This document shows, one piece after another, positions 25,806 to 33,240 of a DNA stretch of 64,000 nt. Both the position numbers and the translations under genes were made by a program. The stretch lies in contig NZ_WWCS01000008.1 of assembly GCF_009857535.1 (NCBI RefSeq), forward strand, positions 62,001 through 126,000. The letters are read 5' to 3'. Below the pieces are notes generated by a model. That model did not search any database. It saw only the letters and a list, made by a program, of their open reading frames with translations, and was not told the DNA's origin. The stretch comes from Duganella margarita. Its GTDB lineage: Bacteria > Pseudomonadota > Gammaproteobacteria > Burkholderiales > Burkholderiaceae_D. Each line of letters begins with the position of its first letter. The stretch's first letter is position 1.

Positions 25806-27074
25806 TTAGTTATTGATCGAGACGCGTTCGGCGTTCTCAAAGGTTTCGGTACCGGAGATCACAATCTTGTCGCCTTGTTTCAGGCCGCCGAGGATTTCCA
25901 CGGCGGAGACGCTGGTGGCGCCCAGCTTGATCGGCGTGCGGATGGCGACGCCGTCGCGCACCACGTAGGCATAGCGGCCGCCTTCCGATTCGACGAACGG
26001 GCCGCGCTGCACCATCAGCGCGTCGTGCTTCTCGTCGATCAGCAGGCGCGCGGTGATGCGCTGGCTCTGGCGCAGGCCGGCCGGCTGCTCGCCGTTGAAG
26101 CGCACCCGCGCCAGCACCTGGTTCTTCACCACTTCCGGCGACAGCGCCGACAGCTTGCCGTTGGCGATGCCAGTGCCGTAGTTGACTTCCGCCGTCATGC
26201 CCAGGCCCAGGTCGGACACATAGGTCTCCGGCACTTCCAGCTCGACTTCAAGGCGCGACAGGTCCACCAGCGTCATCAGCGGCGTGTTGGCCGGCACCAC
26301 GCTGCGGTTGGCCACCGACAGCGTGCCGATGAAGCCATCGACCGGGGCCCGCACCGTCAGTTCATCGACCCGGCGCTGGGCGTTGGACAGCGTGCTGCGT
26401 TGCTGCTCCAGCTGCTTGATCTTGGACTGCAGCTCCAGCGCCACGTTGTCGCTCTCCAGCGCCGAGGCCTGATCGGCGTGTTTGGCGCGGATGGCGGCGG
26501 AGTTCAGCGCGTCCTTGGCCTTCTGGTATTCGATCTTGGCGATGATGCCTTCGTTGGAGACGGCGTCGTAGCGCTCCAGCGTGCGTTGCGCCGACAGGCG
26601 GTCGATTTCGGCAGTGTCGGCGTCGCGCTGCGCCAGCAGCTTCTGTTTGCGGGCCAGGATGCGCTGGCGGGCCACATCGGCTTCGATCTGCGCGTAGGCC
26701 GCCTGTTCCTTCTTCAGCGCGTCGGACAGGTCGGGCGATTCCAGCACGGCCAGCACGTCGCCCTTCTTGACGGTATCGCCGGCGTGGGTCTGCAGCGTGA
26801 CGGTGGCCAGCGACGGCGCGTACAGCGTCGGGCTGACGGCGGCGACGATGCGGCCGTTGACGGCGGCGTCGCGGATCAGGGTGCCGCGGCCCACTTCGGC
26901 GATGCGCAGGCGCGACATGTTGACCGAGTGGTCGGTGTTGCGCCAGTTGTGGAACAGGTACCAGCCGACTGCCAGCAGCACCACGGCGCTGCCGGCGATG
27001 ATCAGGCGGCGCCTGGTGGCCTGGCTTTTGGGCGCGGCGATTACGGCGTCTTGGGAGGAGGTGTCACGTATCAT
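25806..27074 (-). CDS. MacA/HlyD-type periplasmic adaptor protein
   Basis: The protein has 422 residues. A membrane helix lies at about 22-40 (RRLIIAGSAVVLLAVGWYLF), followed by a lipoyl-type half (VKKGDVLAVLESPDLSDAL), a long alpha-hairpin (~115-230), the second lipoyl half (VRAPVDGFIGTLSVANRSVV) and beta-barrel/membrane-proximal domains. It would bridge the ABC permeases to an outer-membrane TolC-type duct, which is not encoded here. This is the first gene of the operon and lies about 35 bases downstream of a -24/-12 promoter. The start ATG is the complement of 27072-27074; the Shine-Dalgarno is weak. Confidence 0.9.
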   Translation of the reverse strand: MIRDTSSQDAVIAAPKSQATRRRLIIAGSAVVLLAVGWYLFHNWRNTDHSVNMSRLRIAEVGRGTLIRDAAVNGRIVAAVSPTLYAPSLATVTLQTHAGDTVKKGDVLAVLESPDLSDALKKEQAAYAQIEADVARQRILARKQKLLAQRDADTAEIDRLSAQRTLERYDAVSNEGIIAKIEYQKAKDALNSAAIRAKHADQASALESDNVALELQSKIKQLEQQRSTLSNAQRRVDELTVRAPVDGFIGTLSVANRSVVPANTPLMTLVDLSRLEVELEVPETYVSDLGLGMTAEVNYGTGIANGKLSALSPEVVKNQVLARVRFNGEQPAGLRQSQRITARLLIDEKHDALMVQRGPFVESEGGRYAYVVRDGVAIRTPIKLGATSVSAVEILGGLKQGDKIVISGTETFENAERVSINN

Positions 27075-27108
27075 GATGGTCGTATGGTGTCTGGATAGTC
27101 AACATTAT

Positions 27109-27123
27109 GCAGAAAGCGTGCCA
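27109..27123 (-). promoter_or_regulatory. Sigma-54 (-24/-12) promoter of the ABC efflux operon
   Basis: Read on the minus strand the sequence is TGGCACG-CTTT-CTGC: a perfect -24 element (complement of 27117-27123) and a -12 element differing from TTGC by one base, with the required 12-base offset between the GG and GC dinucleotides. The predicted transcript starts near 27097, about 23 bases before the adaptor start codon. The operon encodes its own NtrC-family activator, which makes the assignment more credible. Confidence 0.75.
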
Positions 27124-27163
27124 GCGGCTAAGTCATTGATTTACATGGTATATCCAGTGGCGT

Positions 27164-27214
27164 GTCCGCTGTCCGCACGCGTCCGATAACGTCCGGGAAC
27201 GTCCGTGATGTCCG
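27164..27214 (-). repeat. Six phased CGGAC repeats, probable activator binding array
   Basis: GTCCG on the + strand (CGGAC on the - strand) begins at 27164, 27171, 27181, 27191, 27201 and 27210, that is with spacings of 7, 10, 10, 10 and 9 bases. The array lies 41-105 bases upstream of the sigma-54 promoter, where enhancer sites for NtrC-type activators usually lie, and puts successive copies on one face of the helix. It also lies within the divergent promoter region of the MutS-like gene. Confidence 0.6.
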
Positions 27215-27288
27215 CGTTGCCCGGCCGGGCTTGAAAATCTGTCAATTGTGCTCAATCTGGCGCAGTGTTGCCACCTGATAAGCATTTC

Positions 27289-28782
27289 ATGACCGATTAC
27301 CCGTTTGTGCCGAGCGATGTTGCGCTCTACCGCCGTACCCTGTCCGACGCGGACACCCTGCTGGACAGCGCGACCTGGGACGATCTGCTGCTGTATGACT
27401 ACAGCGCCCAACTGGCGCGCGAGACCAGCATCTTCGGCCAGCAGGAATTGCACCGGCGGCTGCATGCGGAGGAGGATGTGTCCACCTCGGCCGTCCGCGT
27501 CCGCGCACTGGTGGCGGACGATGGACTGCGGACGCGCCTGACGTCCGCCAGCGCCGGCCTGCGTCAGGCCGACCGCGAGATCAGCGAGACGGTGTTTGGC
27601 GCGCCGCTGCCATCAACGCCGCGCTGGGTGCCGGTGCTGGGCTGGTTGCCGTGGGCGTTCCTGCTGTCGGTCGGGCTGGCGCTGGGCATGAACTGGCTGT
27701 GGATGTGGCTCGTGACGCTGGCGCTGTTCCTGGCGCTGTGCGCGATCCAGGCGGGCTATCACGACGCAGTGCAGGAGTGGACCAGCATTCTCAATTCGAT
27801 GCAGCAGATGCTGCGCGCGCATGGACTGCTGGCGCAAATCGACGATCCGGCGACGGCGCCGTTGCGCGATGATGGCGCGGAGGCGTCGCGCCTGAACCGG
27901 GGCCTCGGCCGTTCGCTGCTGGCCTACCTGCCGGGTGCGCGCGATTACGCCGACTGGATGTTCCTGGAAAATGTGCGGCACTACTTCCGCAGCCGCGAGG
28001 TGGTGGGTGAGCACATCGACTTCCTGCGTTCCTGCTTTGCACGGGTGGCGGCGCTGGAGGCGGACCTGGCGCTGGCGCGCCATCTGTCGCAGGTGCCGGC
28101 GTTCTGCTGGGCGGAGCAGGGCGACGAGGTGGCGCTGGACGATGTGGTGCATCCGCTGCTGGCTGACGCGGCGGCGCTGTCGTTCGGCATGGCGCGGCAG
28201 GGCGTGTTCATCTCGGGCCAGAACGGCATCGGCAAGAGCACCTTGCTGCGCACGATAGGCCTGAACCTGATCACCGCGCGGGCGTTCGGCTTCTGCTACG
28301 CGACGCGCGCGGTTACGCCGCTGCAGCCGGTGTACACCAGCATGCAGAACGACGACGCGATGGACAACGGCGAGAGCTTCTATATGGCTGAGCTGCGGCG
28401 CGGGCAGGAACTGCTGGCGGTGGCGGCGCAGCGGCGCGCGATCTTCCTGATCGACGAAATCTTCCGCGGCACCAACTATCTGGAATCGGTATCGGCGGCC
28501 GGCGCGGTGCTGCACACGCTGGCGCAGCAGGGGCGGGTGGTGGTGGCGTCGCACCATCTGGTGCTGGCGTCGCTGCTGGCCGACAGCCTGCGGCCGTGGT
28601 GTGTCGGCCGCGAAAACGGACGCTGGCAGCTCAAGCCCGGCCTGCTGCAAGCGACTAACGGCATCGCCCTGCTGACCGCGCGCGGCTTCGACGCCGCCAT
28701 CACCGCCAAAGCCGACCGCATCCACGCCTGGCTCAGCGACTACATGGCGCATCCAGCTGAAAAGTCTTTGACTTTGGGTTGA
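27289..28782 (+). CDS. Membrane-anchored MutS-like ATPase
   Basis: The protein has 497 residues from ATG 27289; a GTG at 27265 is an alternative. The C-terminal ~200 residues form a MutS ABC-type ATPase: Walker A GQNGIGKS at 310-317, Walker B IFLIDE ending at 390, then IFRGTNYLESVSAAGAVLHTLA and the ASHH switch. The mismatch-recognition and connector domains of MutS are absent. Two adjacent hydrophobic segments lie at about residues 117-157 (WLPWAFLLSVGLALGMNW, WLVTLALFLALCAI). This is the MutS-related membrane family found in Bacteroidetes and some Proteobacteria; its role is not known and is unlikely to be mismatch repair. Confidence 0.85.
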   Translation: MTDYPFVPSDVALYRRTLSDADTLLDSATWDDLLLYDYSAQLARETSIFGQQELHRRLHAEEDVSTSAVRVRALVADDGLRTRLTSASAGLRQADREISETVFGAPLPSTPRWVPVLGWLPWAFLLSVGLALGMNWLWMWLVTLALFLALCAIQAGYHDAVQEWTSILNSMQQMLRAHGLLAQIDDPATAPLRDDGAEASRLNRGLGRSLLAYLPGARDYADWMFLENVRHYFRSREVVGEHIDFLRSCFARVAALEADLALARHLSQVPAFCWAEQGDEVALDDVVHPLLADAAALSFGMARQGVFISGQNGIGKSTLLRTIGLNLITARAFGFCYATRAVTPLQPVYTSMQNDDAMDNGESFYMAELRRGQELLAVAAQRRAIFLIDEIFRGTNYLESVSAAGAVLHTLAQQGRVVVASHHLVLASLLADSLRPWCVGRENGRWQLKPGLLQATNGIALLTARGFDAAITAKADRIHAWLSDYMAHPAEKSLTLG

Positions 28783-28814
28783 GCGAGGCATACTATTTCT
28801 GTGTTGACAGAAAT
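28768..28814 (+). promoter_or_regulatory. Promoter and palindromic operator of the GbsR/MarR gene
   Basis: A sigma-70 promoter TTGACT (28768-28773)-N17-TACTAT (28791-28796) is followed directly by a perfect inverted repeat ATTTCTGT-N4-ACAGAAAT (28795-28814) that overlaps the -10 and the expected transcript start (~28803). A repressor bound here would block RNA polymerase. The same palindrome occurs in front of the next gene (29367-29386). The GTG at 28801 lies in the operator, so translation should start at ATG 28825. Confidence 0.8.
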
Positions 28815-28824
28815 TAGAGAAATC

Positions 28825-29352
28825 ATGGACCTTTCGCCGACCATTCAGAAGTACATCCTCCACTGGGGCGAAATGGGTGCGCGGTGGGGCGTGAACCGGA
28901 CCGTGGCGCAGATTCATGCGCTGCTGTTCCTGGTCAACCAGCCGCTGAACGCCGAGCAGATCGCCGAGACGCTGAATGTGGCGCGCTCGAATGTCAGCAA
29001 TAGCCTGAAAGAGCTGCAAAGCTGGGGGCTGGTGCGCATCAGCCACGTGGCGGGCGACCGGCGCGATCACTTCCTGGCCTTGCAGGATGTGTGGGCGATC
29101 TTCCGCGTCATCGTGGAAGAGCGCAAGAAGCGCGAGATCGATCCGACCTTGACCGTGCTGCGCGCCTGCGCCGTCGAGGCGGACAGTGATCCGCTGCTGG
29201 AGCAGGCCACCAAGGTCAAAATGGAACAGGTGCTGGAGTTCCTCGAAATGCTCAGCGTGACCTATGACGATTACAAGCACCTGCCGCCGGCCACCATGCA
29301 GCGCTTCCTGAAAATGGGTGGCAAGGTGGCGCGCCTGCTCGGCAGCGACTAA
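28825..29352 (+). CDS. GbsR/MarR-family transcriptional regulator
   Basis: The protein has 175 residues from ATG 28825; a GTG at 28801 would lie upstream of the probable transcript start. The winged helix (LNAEQIAETLNVARSNVSNSLKELQSWGLVRISHVAGDRRDHFLA) is that of the GbsR group of MarR proteins, and a long C-terminal helix probably dimerises. No ligand is evident. The palindrome found both at its own promoter and ahead of the following DUF4166 gene suggests it represses itself and the downstream pair. Confidence 0.9.
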   Translation: MDLSPTIQKYILHWGEMGARWGVNRTVAQIHALLFLVNQPLNAEQIAETLNVARSNVSNSLKELQSWGLVRISHVAGDRRDHFLALQDVWAIFRVIVEERKKREIDPTLTVLRACAVEADSDPLLEQATKVKMEQVLEFLEMLSVTYDDYKHLPPATMQRFLKMGGKVARLLGSD

Positions 29353-29366
29353 AAATTTCACTCATA

Positions 29367-29386
29367 ATTTCTGTATTTACAGAAAT
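29367..29386. promoter_or_regulatory. Second copy of the GbsR-type palindrome
   Basis: ATTTCTGT-ATTT-ACAGAAAT is a perfect inverted repeat with the same arms and spacer length as the one at 28795-28814. It lies between the regulator's stop (29352) and the DUF4166 start (29405), near a possible -10 CATAAT (29363-29368); no good -35 is visible. Conservation of both arms and spacing in two adjacent intergenic regions makes a shared operator very likely. Confidence 0.78.
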
Positions 29387-29404
29387 AACAGACGGCGGCT
29401 AAGC

Positions 29405-30025
29405 ATGATGATTCCATCCGAAGGTGAGCTGTTCAAGAAAATCCTCGGCCCGACCTGGCGCAAGCTGCACCCCGATATCCAGGCGCGCTTCGACAAGAAT
29501 CCGCTGCCGGGCAAGCCGCTGTACTACACCGGCACCTTGTCGGAGCTGAGCTGCTCGCGCGTGGGGCGCTTGCTGGGCTACCTTAGCATGCCGTTCGTCA
29601 AAGGTGCATTGATGCCATATAACGACGCGGATTTCCCGGTCGATATCCAGGTCTACTCCCGCGATAATTGCGCCTGGATTTTCAAGGAGCGCACTTACCG
29701 CCTGCACGCGCGCAAGCCAGTGATGTTCACTTCCTACATGGCGGAGAGCCCGCAGGGCGACGTGCTGGAATACGTCGGCATGGGACTGGGCATGAAGCTG
29801 GTGCTGGCGGTCCGCGACGGCAATCTGCATTTTGAAAGCGATGGCTATTTCTGGCAGCTGTTCGGGCTGCGCATTCCCTTGCCGGATGTGCTCACGCCGG
29901 GCAAGACCTTTCTCCGGCATCGCAACAACAGCGCCAACCAGTTCGATATCCACATCGAGATCCGCCATCCGCTGTTTGGCACGACCTTTACGCAAGCAGG
30001 TATCTTCAGGGAGGTGACGGTATGA
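29405..30025 (+). CDS. DUF4166-family protein
   Basis: The protein has 206 residues from ATG 29405 (ATG 29408 is equally possible); the frame open from 29318 lies over the regulator gene. The sequence (LHPDIQARFDKNPLPGKPLYYTGTL at the N-terminus; later GQ-type beta strands and HIEIRHPLFGTTFTQAGIF at the end) fits DUF4166, a domain often fused to or next to SDR-type epimerases. No signal peptide or membrane helix is seen. Its stop overlaps the next start by 4 bases (ATGA), so the two are translationally coupled. Confidence 0.8.
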   Translation: MMIPSEGELFKKILGPTWRKLHPDIQARFDKNPLPGKPLYYTGTLSELSCSRVGRLLGYLSMPFVKGALMPYNDADFPVDIQVYSRDNCAWIFKERTYRLHARKPVMFTSYMAESPQGDVLEYVGMGLGMKLVLAVRDGNLHFESDGYFWQLFGLRIPLPDVLTPGKTFLRHRNNSANQFDIHIEIRHPLFGTTFTQAGIFREVTV

Positions 30026-31470
30026 ACACGCATACACTGGCGTTGCAATTGATGGCGGCGCAGGGATGTCTCGGCGCCTTCGATACGCTCTACCATCATG
30101 AACTGACCGAGGCGCTGCCCGGCCGGCCCACGGCGCGGCGCGAGTTGTCCATTCACGCCTTGCGCGCGCTGATCTACAGCGCCTTGTTCATCGGCTTGTC
30201 GTCGTGGGCCTTCCATGGCTGGTGGGCGCTGGCGCTGCTGCTGGTGTTCAGCGTTGAAATTGTGTTGACGCTGTGGGATTTCGTGGTCGAGGACCGTACC
30301 CGCCTGCTGCCGCCGACCGAGCGCGTCACCCATACCGTGCTGGCGATGAACGGCGGCGCCTTCATCGCGCTGCTGGCGCTGGACGCGCCTGCCATGCTGG
30401 CCTTGCCCACCGCACTGGTGTGGGAGCCGCATGGCGCGCTCGGCGTGTTCCTGGCGCTGTGCGGCGTCGGCGTCGGCGTGTCCGGTTTGCGCGACGCCTG
30501 GGCGGCGCGCAGCATCGGCCGCATGGCGCAGCGCGATGCCGCCGCGCCCCGGGTAAGCTTTGCCGAGGGTGAGCGCAGTTTTCTGGTGACCGGCGCCACC
30601 GGCTTTATCGGCCAGCGCGTGGTGCGCGCTTTGCTGCGCGACGGGCACCGCGTCACCGTGCTGACACGGCAGCCGCGCCAGGCGGCGTGGCTGTTCGACG
30701 GCCGCGCCGAGTGCGTCGCCGGCATGGCGCAGTTGCCGCCGACACGACGCTTCGATGTGGTGATCAATCTGGCCGGCGCGCGCATCCTCGGCTGGCGCTG
30801 GAGCGCCAAACGGCGCGCGGTGCTGCGGCAAAGCCGCATCGGCCTGACCGACGCCGTGGTGCGCTGGATCGGCGCCGCCGACCACAAGCCGGCGCTGTTG
30901 CTGTCGGCATCGGCGATCGGGTACTACGGCGTGCAGCCGCGCGGCGACGCCACCGTGCTGACGGAACAACATGGGCCGCAGCCGATCTTCATGTCCGACC
31001 TGTGCCGCGAGTGGGAGCAAGCGGCCGGCGGCGCCGCAGCGCATGGCGTGCGCGTTGCCTGCATGCGCTTCGGCCTGGTGCTGGGCACGCAGGGCGCGCT
31101 GCCGATGATGCTGTTGCCGGTCAAGCTGGGACTGGGCGGGCCGCTCGGTGGCGGCACGCAGTGGCTGTCGTGGATCCATGTGGATGACCTGATCGGCGCC
31201 ATGGCCCACCTATGCCGCAGCGGCGGCAGCGGCAGCTACAACTTCACCGCGCCGGAAAGCCTGACGCAGGCGCAGTTCAACCGGGTGGCGGCGTCGGTGT
31301 TGCATCGACCATACGGTATGCCGACGCCGGGCTGGCCGATGCGGCTGGCCCTGGGCGAACAGGCCGACCTGCTGCTCGAAGGGCAGCGCGTAGCGCCGGC
31401 GCGCTTGCTCGACAGCGGTTTTGTTTTCACCTATCCGCAACTGCGGCAGGCCTTGCGCAATCTGTTGTAG
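30022..31470 (+). CDS. TIGR01777-type SDR epimerase fused to an N-terminal membrane domain
   Basis: The protein has 482 residues. The first ~165 residues contain about four hydrophobic helices (ALIYSALFIGLSSWAFHGWWALALLLVFSVEIVLTL, MNGGAFIALLALDAPAMLAL, LGVFLALCGVGVGVSGL). The remainder is a short-chain dehydrogenase-like NAD(P) fold: TGATGFIGQ at 190-198 binds the nucleotide and the block SASAIGYYG carries the YfcH-type active-site region. C-terminal LARLLDSGFVFTYPQLRQAL-like sequence is characteristic of the YfcH/TIGR01777 group. It is coupled to DUF4166 and probably acts at the membrane on a lipid or quinone-like substrate; the substrate is unknown. Confidence 0.85.
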   Translation: MNTHTLALQLMAAQGCLGAFDTLYHHELTEALPGRPTARRELSIHALRALIYSALFIGLSSWAFHGWWALALLLVFSVEIVLTLWDFVVEDRTRLLPPTERVTHTVLAMNGGAFIALLALDAPAMLALPTALVWEPHGALGVFLALCGVGVGVSGLRDAWAARSIGRMAQRDAAAPRVSFAEGERSFLVTGATGFIGQRVVRALLRDGHRVTVLTRQPRQAAWLFDGRAECVAGMAQLPPTRRFDVVINLAGARILGWRWSAKRRAVLRQSRIGLTDAVVRWIGAADHKPALLLSASAIGYYGVQPRGDATVLTEQHGPQPIFMSDLCREWEQAAGGAAAHGVRVACMRFGLVLGTQGALPMMLLPVKLGLGGPLGGGTQWLSWIHVDDLIGAMAHLCRSGGSGSYNFTAPESLTQAQFNRVAASVLHRPYGMPTPGWPMRLALGEQADLLLEGQRVAPARLLDSGFVFTYPQLRQALRNLL

Positions 31471-31560
31471 CGGCACCTCCGGAATAGTTATTTCCAAGGT
31501 CACAAAACTTCAAAATTTGGTATAGTGTTTCTAGTTAGAAATATCAAATTTGGAGGCGGG

Positions 31561-33162
31561 ATGAATAAGGTTACAGTGCGGGCAAGCTTGCTTGGCGTAT
31601 TAGTTCTATTTACGGCAATGTTGCTGGCGGGGGCTGCGCTGGGCATCGTCGCCTTGCAGCAGTCCAATCGGTCGATCGCGGAAGTGCACACCATTTCCAG
31701 TCAGATCATTACCATCAACGATGCGTACAAGGACACCACCCGCACCCGCTCGGCCCTGACGCGCGGCTATGCGGCGCTGAAGGAGGGCGACGACAAGGCC
31801 ACCCGCGATTCCGCGCTGGGCAGCGCCAAGAAATCCTACCAGCGCACGCTGGACTTCCTCGACAAGTTCGAGAAAGCGCCGGAGTTTCCGGGCCAGGATG
31901 CGCAGCTGAAAAAAGAACTGGTGGACTCGGGCCGCAAGCTGTCGGCGGTGCTGGACCGCGCCTCCGACGCACTGGCCAAGGATGATCCGGGCACGTATTC
32001 GACCATCAATTCGAAAGAGCTGACGCCGGTGGGCGCCGCCTTCTCGGCCGCGCTGGAAAAATTCCAGAAGCTGGGCGATGAGCAGATCACCGCGCTGACC
32101 GAGAAGCGCGCCAGTGAATATTCGATCGTGATGTGGCTGGTGGTACTGGGACTGCTGATCGCGCTGGGCGTGGTGTTCGGCACACACCTGATGCTGCGCT
32201 CGACGGTGCTGCTGCCGCTGGCCGGCGCGGTCGATCAGCTGGACCGGGTGGCCAGCGGCGATCTGACCGCCAATATCGAAGCCGATGGCGACAACGAGAT
32301 CCAGCGCCTGCTGAAAGCGATCCAGCGCATGCAGGGCGACCTGCTGTCGACCGTGTCGCGGGTGCGCCAGGGCGCGGACATCATCAGCACCGGCTCGCAG
32401 GAACTGGCGGCCGGCAATATGGAACTGTCCTCGCGCACCGAGACCCAGGCCAGCTCGCTGGAAGAGACGGCGGCGTCGATCGAGGAACTGACCAGCACGG
32501 TGAAGCAGAACTCGGAGAATGCGCAGCACGCGCGCACGCTGGTGGAAGGGGCGTCCGACACGGCGGCGCAGGGCGGCGAAGTGATGACGCAAGTGGTCAG
32601 CACCATGAACGCCATCAACGATGCGTCGCGCAAGATTGTCGACATCACCGGTGTGATCGACGGCATCGCCTTCCAGACCAACATCCTGGCGCTGAACGCG
32701 GCAGTGGAAGCGGCGCGTGCCGGCGAACAGGGCCGCGGTTTCGCGGTGGTGGCGACCGAGGTGCGCAATCTGGCGCAGCGTTCGGCGGCCGCCGCCAAGG
32801 AGATCAAGGTACTGATCGACGATTCGGTGCAGAAGATCCAGCTCGGCACCACGCTGGTCGAGCAGGCCGGCACCACCATGACTGCGCTGGTGGGCAACGT
32901 GCACCAGGTCACGCAGATCGTCGGCGAAATCGCCGTCGCCAGCCGCGAGCAGAGCGAGGGCATCGACCAGGTCAACCAGGCCGTGGCGCAGATGGATACG
33001 GTGACGCAGCAGAATGCCGCGCTGGTGGAAGAAGCCGCCGCCGCCACGCAATCGCTGCAGGACCAGGCCAGCGAATTGCAGCTGACCGTCAGTGTTTTCA
33101 AGATCAACGAAAGCGCCGTCGGCGCCGCCCGCCGTCCCGGCACCCAGCTGGCGTTGCGCTGA
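31561..33162 (+). CDS. Methyl-accepting chemotaxis protein
   Basis: The protein has 533 residues from ATG 31561, 1 base after GGAGGCGGG at 31551-31559; an in-frame TTG/ATG-like start at 31525 is rejected. Transmembrane helix 1 is at about 8-30, a four-helix-bundle periplasmic sensor follows (~35-190), then helix 2 (~192-215), HAMP (to ~267) and the signalling coiled coil. The hairpin tip [38 protein letters not shown] spans about 366-403. There is no C-terminal NWETF-type pentapeptide for CheR/CheB binding. Direct copies of CAAA(A)TTTGG flank the probable promoter (31511 and 31545). Confidence 0.93.
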   Translation: MNKVTVRASLLGVLVLFTAMLLAGAALGIVALQQSNRSIAEVHTISSQIITINDAYKDTTRTRSALTRGYAALKEGDDKATRDSALGSAKKSYQRTLDFLDKFEKAPEFPGQDAQLKKELVDSGRKLSAVLDRASDALAKDDPGTYSTINSKELTPVGAAFSAALEKFQKLGDEQITALTEKRASEYSIVMWLVVLGLLIALGVVFGTHLMLRSTVLLPLAGAVDQLDRVASGDLTANIEADGDNEIQRLLKAIQRMQGDLLSTVSRVRQGADIISTGSQELAAGNMELSSRTETQASSLEETAASIEELTSTVKQNSENAQHARTLVEGASDTAAQGGEVMTQVVSTMNAINDASRKIVDITGVIDGIAFQTNILALNAAVEAARAGEQGRGFAVVATEVRNLAQRSAAAAKEIKVLIDDSVQKIQLGTTLVEQAGTTMTALVGNVHQVTQIVGEIAVASREQSEGIDQVNQAVAQMDTVTQQNAALVEEAAAATQSLQDQASELQLTVSVFKINESAVGAARRPGTQLALR

Positions 33163-33197
33163 TCTTTTCCGGCGGCCGTTTCAGGTCGCCGTCTTCA

Positions 33198-33220
33198 CTG
33201 GCACGGCGCGGCCGTGCCAG
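33198..33220. terminator. Perfect hairpin between convergent genes
   Basis: CTGGCACGGC-GCG-GCCGTGCCAG is a perfect 10-bp inverted repeat located between the convergent chemoreceptor (stop 33162) and sulfatase-like (stop 33241) genes. Neither strand shows a U-tract, so it is not a classic intrinsic terminator; it may protect 3' ends or assist termination in both directions. Confidence 0.45.
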
Positions 33221-33240
33221 CCGTTCAGCGGCGATGCGCA

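Noticed and set aside
27258..27271. TGGCGC-N4-TTGC resembling a sigma-54 promoter for the MutS-like gene
   Set aside because: The GG-GC offset is one base too short, and the predicted start would leave almost no leader before ATG 27289.
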